Positions 15,501-23,766 of a stretch of 64,000 bases of DNA are shown piece by piece (the first letter of the stretch is position 1; each line of letters begins with the position of its first letter). The notes below the pieces were generated by a model. It did no database searches. It was not told the origin of the DNA and was given only the letters and a program-made list of their open reading frames with translations. The position numbers and the translations under genes are program-made. The DNA comes from Bosea sp. Tri-49. Lineage in GTDB: Bacteria > Pseudomonadota > Alphaproteobacteria > Rhizobiales > Beijerinckiaceae. The stretch lies in assembly GCF_003952665.1 (NCBI RefSeq), contig NZ_CP017946.1, positions 3,224,001-3,288,000 of the forward strand. The letters run 5' to 3'.

Positions 15501-17137
15501 ATCTGCGTGCCCGCGCCGGTGAAAGCGAGCGAGCCATTGCCAGAGAAGCTGCCGGCAAAGGTCGCGGTCCTGCTGGTCGCGCCGGTGACCAGCGTCGCGC
15601 CATTGCCAATCTCGACGGCGCCGGCGCCCGAGAGCGAGCCGACCGTGGCGAAGATGCCGGGCACGTCGCTGACCTCGAGCACGGCGCCGGCAGCGATGGT
15701 ATAGTCGGAATTGGCCGAGAACGCCGTATCGGAGCTCGCGACCAGCCGGCCGGCCTGGACCAGGGTGGCCCCCCTGTAGTCGCTGGTGCCCTGGATCGCG
15801 AGCGTGCCGGCGCCGGTCTTGGTCAGACCGCCATCGCCGGTGATGGTGCCGGCGCTGGTTACGAACAGCGAGCGGCCGGCATCGATCTCGACCGTGCCGC
15901 CGCCGGCGTTCAGCGTCACCGTGCGGGCCGTGGTGACGTTGCCGGCGACGCGCAGCGTGCCGCCATCCAGCGTCAGCCCGCCCGAAGCGGCGCCGAGATT
16001 GTTGTCGGCCGCGATCGAGAGCTTGCCGGCGTTGATCGTGGTGCCGCCGGTATAGGTGTTGACGCCGGAGAGCACGACCGTGCCGGCCCCGGCCTTGATG
16101 ACGGCGCCGGCGCCGCCGATCACATTGGCGACGGTGACGTCGGTCGGCTGGGCAAAAGTCAGCGTGCCGCCCCCGATCGTGATCCCTCCGGTGATGCCGG
16201 AGGTGGCGTTGCCGAAGCTGAGCGAGTTGTCGCCACCGGCGAACGCAATCGCAGAGCTGCGGAACCCGCCGCTGCCGTCGAGCCCGCCGGCAATCGTGCC
16301 GTTATTGGTGATGTGCAGATTGGAGCCGACAATGCCGAAGCCGCCGAGGCCGTGAACGCCCGCGCCCGCGCCCGCGCTGCCCGCGCCCGCCGCGCCGCCA
16401 GTGCCGCCCTGGACCGTGCCGTTAACGACGAGCGTGGTCGGCGAGGTGCCGCTGGTGAAGAGCAGGCCGATGCCGCCGGAGCCGCCGGAGCCGCCGTGGT
16501 CGAAAACGGTGCTTCCGCCAGCCCCGCCATTGCCGCCGGTGACGGCGCCTGTGATCGTACCCGCCGTCCCGGCGCCGGTGACGACCGCGCCATAGCCGCC
16601 GGCGCCGCCGCCGCCGCCGCCGCTGGCGCCGGCGCCATTGTTCCCCGCGCCGCCAATGCTGCCGGTGCTGACGCCAGCCGGCAGACCGGTGCCGACCGAG
16701 CCGTGAACGCCGCCCGTGCCGCCCTGGCCGGGACCGGGGTTTCCGCTAACGTTAAAGCCCCCGGCGCCACCTGTGACGGCACCAGCGCCGCCGCCGCCGC
16801 CGCCGCCGAAAGTGGCGGTACCGTTGCTTCCGGCGCCGCCAGCGCCGATCGGGTCGTCGATCCCGCCTGCGCCGCCCGTGCCGTCTCCGCCGCCCCCATT
16901 GCCGCCGCTTCCGCCATTGGCGGCCGCCGGCGGGGCCAGCGCCAGAGCGAGCAAGACGAGAATCGAGGTAGCCGCGAGCCGGGCGCGAAGAGGCCTGACG
17001 ACGGGTCGCGGGCCTAGCGAACACGCGCCGTCGAGCGAGACCGCCATAGGCCGCATCAGCGCATGGACAAGCGCAGGCCACGCCCCTTGCGCCGGCGAGA
17101 CGCACTCCGCCGTCGGCCGCATCGGGCTCGCCTGCAT
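12581..17137 (-). CDS. Large autotransporter (type Va), PATR-repeat passenger
   Basis: A 1518-residue exported protein. After an extended N-terminal leader with a hydrophobic core (LAATSILVLLALALAPPAAA) comes a very Gly-rich stretch of about 200 residues. A long beta-helix passenger follows, built of repeats such as LTKTGTGTFTLTGTSSYSGA and VNAGKLVV (autotransporter-associated beta-strand repeats). A linker of ten or more Gly leads to a C-terminal beta-barrel (YALWGEAFGS, ALYAGARFGNLRLDAGLAYS) ending in Phe (RVEMKF), as outer-membrane barrels do. The frame extends to a GTG at 17221; ATG 17137 or 17122 is more likely. No protease motif was found. It is probably a surface adhesin or structural autotransporter. 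Confidence 0.9.
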   Translation of the reverse strand: MQASPMRPTAECVSPAQGAWPALVHALMRPMAVSLDGACSLGPRPVVRPLRARLAATSILVLLALALAPPAAANGGSGGNGGGGDGTGGAGGIDDPIGAGGAGSNGTATFGGGGGGGAGAVTGGAGGFNVSGNPGPGQGGTGGVHGSVGTGLPAGVSTGSIGGAGNNGAGASGGGGGGAGGYGAVVTGAGTAGTITGAVTGGNGGAGGSTVFDHGGSGGSGGIGLLFTSGTSPTTLVVNGTVQGGTGGAAGAGSAGAGAGVHGLGGFGIVGSNLHITNNGTIAGGLDGSGGFRSSAIAFAGGDNSLSFGNATSGITGGITIGGGTLTFAQPTDVTVANVIGGAGAVIKAGAGTVVLSGVNTYTGGTTINAGKLSIAADNNLGAASGGLTLDGGTLRVAGNVTTARTVTLNAGGGTVEIDAGRSLFVTSAGTITGDGGLTKTGAGTLAIQGTSDYRGATLVQAGRLVASSDTAFSANSDYTIAAGAVLEVSDVPGIFATVGSLSGAGAVEIGNGATLVTGATSRTATFAGSFSGNGSLAFTGAGTQIYTGTGTLGGGFSICACDTGQFIIRGGSLTFGDNIDISGGTVVVDQGGTLTTTNPGSGLVVFSNLRIDGVGSSVTTDIFLLQGLASNASLIISGGATLTVTLGAAVQADFGGSASALVTGAGSLWTIPNTFAIGPGSADPTSVTLAEGGELRITAGDLQIDTLGTLNLGNGGTAGLLTITAGAIVNDGAIVADFTDTSTLTYDISGVGTLTKRGSGVLTLTGTNSYTGGTTLAGGTVSIAADTNLGDVSGALTLNGGVLRVTGTALTQLARNIVFGAAGGGFDIAAAANTFTVTQSFSGTGSLSKAGSGTLLLTNTHSYSGATTVSGGTLRAGVAGAFSGASAFTVASGARLDLDGINQSIGSLAGGGTVTLGAGRLTTGSANSSTSFSGSITGTGGLTKTGTGTFTLTGTSSYSGATTVNAGKLVVNGSVANSVMTVNSGAELGGTGTVGGIVANASGTVAPGNSIGTLTVSGNVAFASGSTYQVEVNAAGQSDRIVASGIATLSGGTVAVLAENGNYAASTSYTILTANGGVSGRFASVSSNLAFLTPALGYDATNVTLTMTRNDTGFGPDGGGGGGGGGGGDGRSGGHYIASTRNQGFIAVAAERLGVGNPVYDALLSSTVAEARAGFDLLSGEAHAQAVSVMIDESRLVRDTILSRLRGPLLTQQGGQVAAAFSADLPGRKGAVLMAAPVPQPRYALWGEAFGSAGNSDADGNAASLSRRSGGALLGADVMLYDTPGSSLRVGVAGGYSQSRFDLDARFSTGKLESGHAALYAGARFGNLRLDAGLAYSWSESDIRRQVQIRGFGDSLRLQRPGAVAQGFAELGYGFAFNGFALEPFAQLALIRVSTDAGTEQGGAAALRVLSSDQTLGFTTLGLRAEAQLGTMPLFARAMLGWRHGFGELTPQAKTAFALGTTPARVFAAQIDREAVVAEAGLDWRISQATALGLTYSAAIGERSRDHALKGRVEMKF

Positions 17138-17272
17138 TCTTCGTCTGGCTGACACTGTCCCACCCCGGCCGTGGCGGTACTTTACGTTAGGGCGCAGCCG
17201 GCGCAATGAACCGCTGTTCACATTCGATTAACGCGTCGACATGTGGCAAGGAGGGCACAGTTTGGCCGGCGG

Positions 17273-17365
17273 CCTGCCACCTCCCCTCCTAGAGGAAGGT
17301 GGCAGGAGGGGCCCGTGAGCCTGAACCTGGCCGCGCGGTTAGCGCTCGGACAACTGGTCACAAGG
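17273..17365. repeat. Palindromic repeat related to family D
   Basis: It starts with a hairpin CCTGCCACCT...AGGTGGCAGG (17274-17307), then AGCCTGAAC and, further on, AGCGCTCG and ACTGGTC. The same words occur in the same order in the centre of the large palindrome at 47511-47667. It looks like a diverged or differently capped relative of that element. Confidence 0.5.
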
Positions 17366-17394
17366 TCATCCCCCTGCCCTGTCCGCGCCCTACC

Positions 17395-17489
17395 GCCATG
17401 GTCGGGCTTGCCCCGACCATCCATGTCTCCCTTCGTGAAGCACAGTGTTCAAGGCGTGGATGCTCGCCACAAGGGCGAGCATGACGATG
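17395..17489. repeat. Palindromic intergenic repeat, family B, copy 1
   Basis: It begins CCATGGTCGGGCTTG and CCATCCATGTCT, and ends GTGGATGCTCGCCACAAGGG followed by CGAGCATGACG. The same sequence with a few changes is found at 32566-32658, so this is an interspersed repeat. Confidence 0.8.
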
Positions 17490-17753
17490 GAGGCAGCGGG
17501 GATAACTCGCCAATCAATCCCCGCCCCCGAAACCTGGCGTATTCTCCCCCCGTCCTGTCCGACCAAGGGGGCTGTCGCGAGGCATCGTGCGGCCGGGCGG
17601 GAGAGCGGTGTCCGCTTTGAACAGCCGTTGCGGGCTGGAATGGCGGAGGGGTCTCGTCCGGGCGAAGCCGGGTCTTGCCCGACCTGAAGGCGCGGCGAGG
17701 CACCTTAAAGAGAACCGCGCGCGGGGTTCGGGAGCGGCGAGCATTTGGCCGCT

Positions 17754-17780
17754 TCGACATTTCGACATCGACATTCGACA
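17754..17780. repeat. Short tandem TCGACAT repeat
   Basis: Four imperfect copies of TTCGACA(T) occur in a row (TTCGACAT, TTCGACA, TCGACA, TTCGACA). It is short and of unknown meaning; it could be a regulator-binding array or chance slippage. Confidence 0.3.
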
Positions 17781-18148
17781 CAGCGGCGGAACGCTGCCGC
17801 ATCCGGACCCCGCGCACCCCTTGGGCTTGCGCTCGCCTTCAAACCCTCGCGGTGACCGCCGGCGGGGATTTCGGCGCGGGCATCAGGCTCTCGCCTCGTC
17901 CGGACAGCCTTCGCAACCGCCTGGTATTGAGAGCGAATTCAATCTCCCCTGAAAGATGCGCGACAATAGCCGCCACGTTCCGAGGCTTGTCGATCGATCG
18001 GACACGGCTCAGCCCAGCCAAATCCACTCCCAAAATGGCCATTGCCGCGCACAATCGGTTGGAAGGCCGGCGCGAATCATCTGTATTGGCGACAAGGTAC
18101 TCGGCCGATGCGCTCCCCAGACCGCCTGCGCACGGGAGTAACGACTCG

Positions 18149-18162
18149 TTAACCAATGTTAA
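18149..18162 (+). promoter_or_regulatory. TTAA-N6-TTAA motif upstream of bcsN
   Basis: TTAACCAATGTTAA lies 47-60 bp upstream of the bcsN start, in an AT-rich patch. It resembles a CtrA site with a six- rather than seven-base spacer. It may be part of the cellulose operon promoter; function is unproven. Confidence 0.25.
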
Positions 18163-18208
18163 TCGATGGTCAATTCATGACGGCGCGCAACAACCGCTTC
18201 CGGCGACA

Positions 18209-19117
18209 ATGATGATTCATCGGCGAGTGACGATCGCGGGTTCTGCGATCCCGTCAGCGCGCAAGGCAGCACTCCTGTGGGTCGCCGCCACGGCTCTGCT
18301 TGTGGCGGGTTGTGGCGAGCAGCGGTTGTCCGACGCCGAACTGACCTTCTCGACCCGCGCCATCGCCGTCGATCCCAGCCGGGCGCTGATCGTCTTGCCG
18401 CCCGGCGGCCCGCCCGCGATCGGGGTCACGCAGCGCAGCTACGAGAACGCGGTTTCGCAGACGATCTCGCTGGCGACGCGCGGCCGGACACCCGGCGAGA
18501 ACACGATCCAGGTCGCCTTCTTCACCGCGGCCGACCTGCCGGACAGCACCGGCGTCGAGGGCAACCTGCTGAAGCTGCCGGGAATCGACGATTTTTCCGT
18601 CGCGCAGGACATGGAGGAGCGCCTGCCCGGCGTCGCCATGGCGCCCTCGGCCGTCTTCGTCCAGAACAAATACGGCCCGTTCGGCTATGCCTTCGGCCGC
18701 GGCGCCGGCGGCGAGGCCTGCCTCTATGCCTGGCAGCGCATCGCCGAGGGCGACAGCGTCTTCCGGCCGAGATCGGGCGCCGTCTCGATCCGCATGCGCG
18801 TGTGCGATCCCAAGGCGAGCGAAGCCGCGCTGCTGCGTCTCGCTTATGACTATTCGCTCAACGCCTCACTGCGACGGAGCGGTTGGGGACCGATCGGGGA
18901 CGCACCGGCGCCAGCACCGGGGCTCGGCAAGGCCGGGGCGCCGATCTACCCGCTGCCGCAGGCTTCAGATCCGGAACCAGCGGCGCCCCGACGCGTTGCG
19001 CGACCGCGGCCGGCGCGGGCTCCGCAGTCCGAAGTCGACCGCCCCCATGATTCTCAGCCAATCCCGGACAGGCCGCTGGAGGGATACCCGACCGTTCCGC
19101 CGCCACCTGCGCCCTGA
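18209..19117 (+). CDS. bcsN: Cellulose biosynthesis protein BcsN (lipoprotein)
   Basis: A 302-residue lipoprotein, first gene of the cellulose operon. A signal segment ends in a lipobox (LLVAGC) near residue 35, so Cys would be lipidated. The body (SYENAVSQTISLATRGRTPG, VFVQNKYGPFGYAFGRGAGG, CLYAWQRI) and a Pro-rich C-terminal tail match what is known of BcsN, an accessory subunit of type III cellulose operons in rhizobia and Agrobacterium. The frame is open far upstream, but that part is Arg-rich and unrelated; the ATG pair at 18209/18212 directly precedes the signal peptide. Twenty-four bases separate it from bcsA. Its exact role in cellulose export is not established. Confidence 0.85.
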   Translation: MMIHRRVTIAGSAIPSARKAALLWVAATALLVAGCGEQRLSDAELTFSTRAIAVDPSRALIVLPPGGPPAIGVTQRSYENAVSQTISLATRGRTPGENTIQVAFFTAADLPDSTGVEGNLLKLPGIDDFSVAQDMEERLPGVAMAPSAVFVQNKYGPFGYAFGRGAGGEACLYAWQRIAEGDSVFRPRSGAVSIRMRVCDPKASEAALLRLAYDYSLNASLRRSGWGPIGDAPAPAPGLGKAGAPIYPLPQASDPEPAAPRRVARPRPARAPQSEVDRPHDSQPIPDRPLEGYPTVPPPPAP

Positions 19118-19141
19118 AGCAACGAAGCGTCAGACGAATCG

Positions 19142-21325
19142 ATGCGAACTGCGAGCTACGTCATCTTCTGGGCCATCGCGACCGCCGTGGTCGTGGCGCT
19201 CATCACGCTGCCGATCAGCCTGCAGGCGCATCTGATCGCCGGGACGATCGTCGTCGGGGCGATGATCCTGCTTAAATTCCTGCGTCCCTACGGGGTCTGG
19301 CGTCTGATCGCGCTCGGCCTCGGGACGGCGATGGTGCTGCGCTATGTCTACTGGCGCACGACCAGCACGCTGCCACCGATCAACCAGCTCGAGGACTTCA
19401 TTCCCGGCCTGATCCTCTATCTGGCCGAGCTCTACAATATCGGCATGCTGTTCCTCAGCCTGTTCGTCGTGGCGATGCCGCTGCCGCGGCGCAAGACGCC
19501 GCCGCCGCTTCCTGCGGACGCCCCCGCCGTCGATGTCTTCGTACCCACCTACAACGAGGAGCCGGAGCTCCTGGCGACGACGCTCTCGGCGGCGCTCGCC
19601 ATGGACTACCCGGCCGGCCGCCTCACGGTCTACCTGCTCGACGACGGCGGCACCGACGAGAAATGCAACGCCGACAATTTCGTCGCCGCCAGCGCTGCGC
19701 GTGAGCGCCGTACGGCGCTGCAGAAGCTCTGCGAGGGGCTCGGCGTCACCTATCTGACGCGCGAGCGCAACATCAGCGCCAAGGCTGGCAACCTCAATAA
19801 CGGCCTTGCCCATTCGAGCGGCGAGCTCATCGTCGTCTTCGACGCCGATCATGCGCCGGCGCGCAGCTTCCTGACCGAGACGATCGGCTATTTCGACCAG
19901 GACCCGAAGCTCTTCCTGGTCCAGACACCGCATTTCTTCATCAATCCCGACCCGCTGGAGCGCAACCTCAAGACCTTCAAGGCGATGCCGTCCGAGAACG
20001 AGATGTTCTACGGCATCATCCAGCGCGGCCTCGACAAGTGGAACGCCTCGTTCTTCTGCGGCTCGGCCGCCGTTTTGCGCCGCACGGCGCTGCAGACGAC
20101 CAGCGGCTTCTCGGGCCGCAGCATCACTGAGGATGCCGAGACTGCGATCACGCTGCACGCGACCGGCTGGAACAGCGTCTATGTCGACAAGCCGCTGATC
20201 GCGGGGCTGCAGCCGGCGACCTTCGCCAGCTTCATCGGCCAGCGCTCGCGCTGGGCCCAGGGCATGATGCAGATCCTGATCTACCATCGCCCGATGCTCA
20301 AGCGCGGCCTCTCCTGGCCGCAGCGCCTGTGCTACTCGTCCTCGGCCCTGTTCTGGCTGTTCCCATTCGTGCGCCTGACCTTCCTGGTCGCGCCGCTCTG
20401 CTATCTCTTCTTCGGCCTGGAGATCTTCACCGCCTCGGGCGCCGAGTTCATCGCCTATGTGTTCAGCTACATGGCCGTGAACCTGATGATGCAGAACTAT
20501 CTCTATGGCCGCTATCGCTGGCCATGGATCTCCGAGCTCTACGAATTCATCCAGTCGGTCTATCTGTTGCCGGCGGTGATCTCGGTCCTCGTCAACCCCG
20601 GCAAGCCGACCTTCAAGGTCACAGCCAAGAGCGAAGAGCTGGGGACGCGGCGCGTCTCCGAGCTCGGCCTGCCCTTCTTCATCATCTTCGCCGTGCTGGC
20701 GCTCGGCGTCGTCGCCACCTATTGGCGCACCATCGCCCAGCCCTACAATGCCGACACCACCCTCGTGGTCGGCTTGTGGAACATCCTCAACCTGCTGATG
20801 GCGGGTTGCGCCCTCGGCGTGGTCTCGGAGCGGCCGGAAGGGCGCGGCGCCCGACGTTTTCCGGTGAAGCGCCGCGGCGAGATCAGCATCGATGGCCGGA
20901 CAGCGCCGATCGTCACCGAGAACGTCTCCGTCGACGGCGTCGCCATCCGGATCCTGTCCAAGGGCTTCGACAAGCTGGCGGTGGGCAGTACGGGCGAGAT
21001 TGCCTTCGAGACCTCGATCGCAATGCCAGCGGGCGCCCTGCCCGTGCGCGTCGTCCGCCTCGCTCCGGACGAGAAGGGCCTGGTGCTCGGCTGCCGCTAC
21101 GAGCCGAGCGAGCCGCTGCACAGCCGCATCATCGCCGACCTCGCCTTCTCGGACGCCGGGATCTGGAGCAGTTTCCAGAAGGCGCGGCGCCAGAACATGG
21201 GTGTCATCTACGGCACCTTGCGCTTCCTGCGCCTGGCCATCTTCCAGACCAGCCGCGGCCTCTCCTATTTCTTCGGCCTCGCCCGCTTTTCCCGCTCCAA
21301 TCCTGCGCGGAGAGCGGCGGAATGA
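19142..21325 (+). CDS. bcsA: Cellulose synthase catalytic subunit
   Basis: A 727-residue inner-membrane glycosyltransferase 2 that polymerises UDP-glucose into beta-1,4-glucan. The family motifs are all present: YLLDDGG (about residue 166), DAD (about 234), TED (about 330) and QRSRW (about 368), flanked by four N-terminal and several C-terminal membrane helices. A PilZ domain follows: RRFPVKRRGE from about 571 and NVSVDG near 597. It would bind cyclic-di-GMP and switch the enzyme on. The gene overlaps bcsB by four bases (ATGA), consistent with the obligate BcsA-BcsB complex. Confidence 0.97.
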   Translation: MRTASYVIFWAIATAVVVALITLPISLQAHLIAGTIVVGAMILLKFLRPYGVWRLIALGLGTAMVLRYVYWRTTSTLPPINQLEDFIPGLILYLAELYNIGMLFLSLFVVAMPLPRRKTPPPLPADAPAVDVFVPTYNEEPELLATTLSAALAMDYPAGRLTVYLLDDGGTDEKCNADNFVAASAARERRTALQKLCEGLGVTYLTRERNISAKAGNLNNGLAHSSGELIVVFDADHAPARSFLTETIGYFDQDPKLFLVQTPHFFINPDPLERNLKTFKAMPSENEMFYGIIQRGLDKWNASFFCGSAAVLRRTALQTTSGFSGRSITEDAETAITLHATGWNSVYVDKPLIAGLQPATFASFIGQRSRWAQGMMQILIYHRPMLKRGLSWPQRLCYSSSALFWLFPFVRLTFLVAPLCYLFFGLEIFTASGAEFIAYVFSYMAVNLMMQNYLYGRYRWPWISELYEFIQSVYLLPAVISVLVNPGKPTFKVTAKSEELGTRRVSELGLPFFIIFAVLALGVVATYWRTIAQPYNADTTLVVGLWNILNLLMAGCALGVVSERPEGRGARRFPVKRRGEISIDGRTAPIVTENVSVDGVAIRILSKGFDKLAVGSTGEIAFETSIAMPAGALPVRVVRLAPDEKGLVLGCRYEPSEPLHSRIIADLAFSDAGIWSSFQKARRQNMGVIYGTLRFLRLAIFQTSRGLSYFFGLARFSRSNPARRAAE

Positions 21326-23766
21326 GAGCGCGTCTCCTGCCCATCCTCGCCGCGGCCGCGGTCCTTCCGATCGGGAGCTCCGGACCGCGCGCTCAGGATG
21401 CCCAGCCGCCGCAGGAGCCGGCGCCGTTCATGATCGCGCCGCCGGCCCAGCAACCGGCCGCCCCTCGCCCACCGGAGCCGCCACGAGCCGCCGTGCCCGT
21501 GCCGGCCACGCCAGCCATTCCGGCCAGCTTCGCCTTCAAGCCGCTGCTGCCGGCCGCCCGCGTCACGCTCGAAGGCGAGAACGACACGCGCAGCTGGGCC
21601 TTCTACCTGACGCAGGACGAGGCGGGCGCCGATCTCAATCTCGACATCGCCTTCCAGAACGCGCTGGTGGTGATGCCCGAGGCCTCGCGGCTGACGGTCC
21701 GCATCAATGGCGAGCGCATCATGGAAGCGCCGATCGCCTCCTCCGATCGCCTGAAGCGAACCTCGACCGCGATCCGCAAGGGGCTGCTCAGACCCGGCCA
21801 GAACACCATCCGCTTCGAGGCCGTGCAGCGCCACCGCACCGACTGCACGATCGCCTCAACCTATGAATTGTGGACACGCATCGACGGTGCGGGGACCAGG
21901 CTGTCCTTCAGGAACCCGGCGACGCAGCAATCGCGGCTGCGCAGCATCGACGACCTGCCGGCCGTCGGCGCCGACGAGAGCGGGCAGACGACGATCCATA
22001 TCGTCGCGCCGGGTGCCACGCGCGCCATTGCCGCGAGCAGCATCCTCGCCGTCGCACAGGGCGTCGCGCTGCGTGGCCGCTACAGCCAGGCTGCGGTGCG
22101 GGTCTCCGAGCAGCTGCCGGAGCGCATCCGTCCCGGCGTACTCACCGTCTTGCTTGGAACGGGCAAGGAATTGCGTGACCTCATCGGAGCGCTGCCGGCC
22201 GAGGCGGGGGCCGGCAGCTTCTTCGGCTTCGTCGCCAATCCGAAGCTCGGACCTGCCACGCTGCTCGTCACCGGCGAGACCTGGCCGGATCTCGAGGCGA
22301 TCATCGCCAGGCTCCTGACCGGGCCCGTATCCAGGCCGACCAACATCAGCCGCAAGACGATGGGCACGGCGAGCTGGCATGTGCCGGACGCGCCGTTCAT
22401 CTCGGGCCAGCAGGCGCTGCGCTTCTCCGAGCTCGGCGTTCCCACCCAGGAATCCTCGGGCCGGCGCCTGCGCGTGCGCGCCATCGTCGCCATGCCCGGA
22501 GATTTTTACGCCAATGCCTATGGCGAGGCGACGCTCTATCTTGACGGCGCCTATTCGGAAGACGTCCTTCCCGGCGACAGCCACATCGAGATCTTCGTCA
22601 ACGGCAACGTCGCGGCGACGGTGCCGCTCAATGCGACAAGTGGCGGGCTCTTCCAGCAATCGCCGATCACCGTGCCGCTTCGGCACTTCCGGCCCGGGAT
22701 CAATGAGATCTGGTTCGAGGCGGTCACGCCGACGCGGTCCGACCTCGCCTGCGGGCCGGGGGCGACCTTGCCCGGAAAGCAGCGCTTCGCCTTGTTCGAC
22801 ACCACGGCGCTGACATTTCCGGATTTCGCCAAGATCGGCGTCAGCCCCAATCTCGCGGCTGTGGCGGGCACCGGCTTCCCCTATTCGATCGCTTCGCACG
22901 TGGCGCTGGTCATCGGCCGGCAGGACCTGCCCAATCTCGGCGCCGCCGCCACGCTGCTCGCCCGGCTGGCCCAACGCGCCGACAGGCCACTGCCGGTGGA
23001 CATCCTCGGCAGCGCCGCGACCGTCGGCAACCGCCCCGCCTTGATCGTCGGCGCCGCCGGCCAGCTACCGGCCGGACTGCTGCCGCGCGTCGGCATCGCC
23101 GACAATGTCCGCAACACCTGGCCGCAACGCGCGGACGCGGTTGTCGTCGTGCCGGAAACCGAAGGCACCGCCGTATTCGACGCGGTGATCAACCGCTTCC
23201 AGGGCCGGCAGACGACACCGGAGGATTCGGGCGGCGGCGCGCCGACGACGGAGGCGGTTCGCGACCGCTGGCGCGGCTCGCTCGGCGGGCCGCTTGCCCG
23301 CTACTTCATCGGGTTCGACCAGTGGCTGCAGCGAACCTTCGATCTCTCCTTCGCGCAGCTGCGCACGCCTTCGCGCGCGCCTTCGCTCTACGAGCCGGCG
23401 GAAGGGGCAGAATTGATCGCCGCGCAGGCGACCGATCCCGACACAAGGCAGGTCTGGACCGCCTTCGTCGTGCGCCAGGAGGAAGCGCTGGAGCGGGCGG
23501 CCGACAGGCTCGTCACCCCTGGCAACTGGGCCGGCATGGCCGGTCAGGTCACGGCCTTCCGCAGCGGCCAGGACAATCACGTCATCTCGGCGGACAGCAC
23601 GTCCTTCGTCATGACCCGGCCATTCAGCCTGACCAATATGCGCCTGGTCTTCGCCAACTGGATGTCGAGCAATATCGGCATCTATGCGCTGGCATTGCTC
23701 GCAGCCTGCATCGGCCTCGGCATCGGGACCTTCCTGATGCTCGGCCGGTTGGGGAGGCGCTCATGA
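21322..23766 (+). CDS. bcsB: Cellulose synthase periplasmic subunit BcsB
   Basis: An 814-residue periplasmic subunit that guides the growing glucan away from BcsA. It has a signal peptide, a Pro/Ala-rich linker (residues about 25-65), then the repeated carbohydrate-binding and flavodoxin-like BcsB modules (SFRNPATQQSRL, RFEAVQRHRTDCTIASTYEL, HFRPGINEIWFEAVTP). The last 30 residues are a membrane anchor (IGIYALALLAACIGLGIGTF) that packs against BcsA. The ATG at 21322 overlaps the bcsA stop, and the gene overlaps bcsZ by four bases. The frame extends upstream within bcsA, but that part is a shadow. Confidence 0.96.
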   Translation: MRARLLPILAAAAVLPIGSSGPRAQDAQPPQEPAPFMIAPPAQQPAAPRPPEPPRAAVPVPATPAIPASFAFKPLLPAARVTLEGENDTRSWAFYLTQDEAGADLNLDIAFQNALVVMPEASRLTVRINGERIMEAPIASSDRLKRTSTAIRKGLLRPGQNTIRFEAVQRHRTDCTIASTYELWTRIDGAGTRLSFRNPATQQSRLRSIDDLPAVGADESGQTTIHIVAPGATRAIAASSILAVAQGVALRGRYSQAAVRVSEQLPERIRPGVLTVLLGTGKELRDLIGALPAEAGAGSFFGFVANPKLGPATLLVTGETWPDLEAIIARLLTGPVSRPTNISRKTMGTASWHVPDAPFISGQQALRFSELGVPTQESSGRRLRVRAIVAMPGDFYANAYGEATLYLDGAYSEDVLPGDSHIEIFVNGNVAATVPLNATSGGLFQQSPITVPLRHFRPGINEIWFEAVTPTRSDLACGPGATLPGKQRFALFDTTALTFPDFAKIGVSPNLAAVAGTGFPYSIASHVALVIGRQDLPNLGAAATLLARLAQRADRPLPVDILGSAATVGNRPALIVGAAGQLPAGLLPRVGIADNVRNTWPQRADAVVVVPETEGTAVFDAVINRFQGRQTTPEDSGGGAPTTEAVRDRWRGSLGGPLARYFIGFDQWLQRTFDLSFAQLRTPSRAPSLYEPAEGAELIAAQATDPDTRQVWTAFVVRQEEALERAADRLVTPGNWAGMAGQVTAFRSGQDNHVISADSTSFVMTRPFSLTNMRLVFANWMSSNIGIYALALLAACIGLGIGTFLMLGRLGRRS

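Larger units (their letters stand above)
17138..18208. other. About 1.07 kb non-coding region with repeats, upstream of the cellulose operon
   Basis: No convincing gene is present; the open frames here give Arg/Pro-rich products without a family look. The region contains a family D repeat relative (17273-17365), a family B repeat (17395-17489), a small direct repeat of TCGACAT (17754-17780) and, near the right end, an AT-richer promoter-like stretch with TTAA-N6-TTAA. The part from 17490 to 17750 is GC-rich with weak hairpins and shows nothing I recognise. Confidence 0.6.

Noticed and set aside
14552..17017. 821-residue open frame antisense to the autotransporter
   Set aside because: Low-complexity Ala/Gly/Arg product created by the repetitive GC-rich passenger; no start context or domain.
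17490..17750. Decayed gene in the GC-rich region before bcsN
   Set aside because: No frame gave a family-like product on either strand and no homologous motif was recognised.
19130..21121. 663-residue antisense frame in bcsA
   Set aside because: Shadow of a confident gene; composition unlike a real protein.
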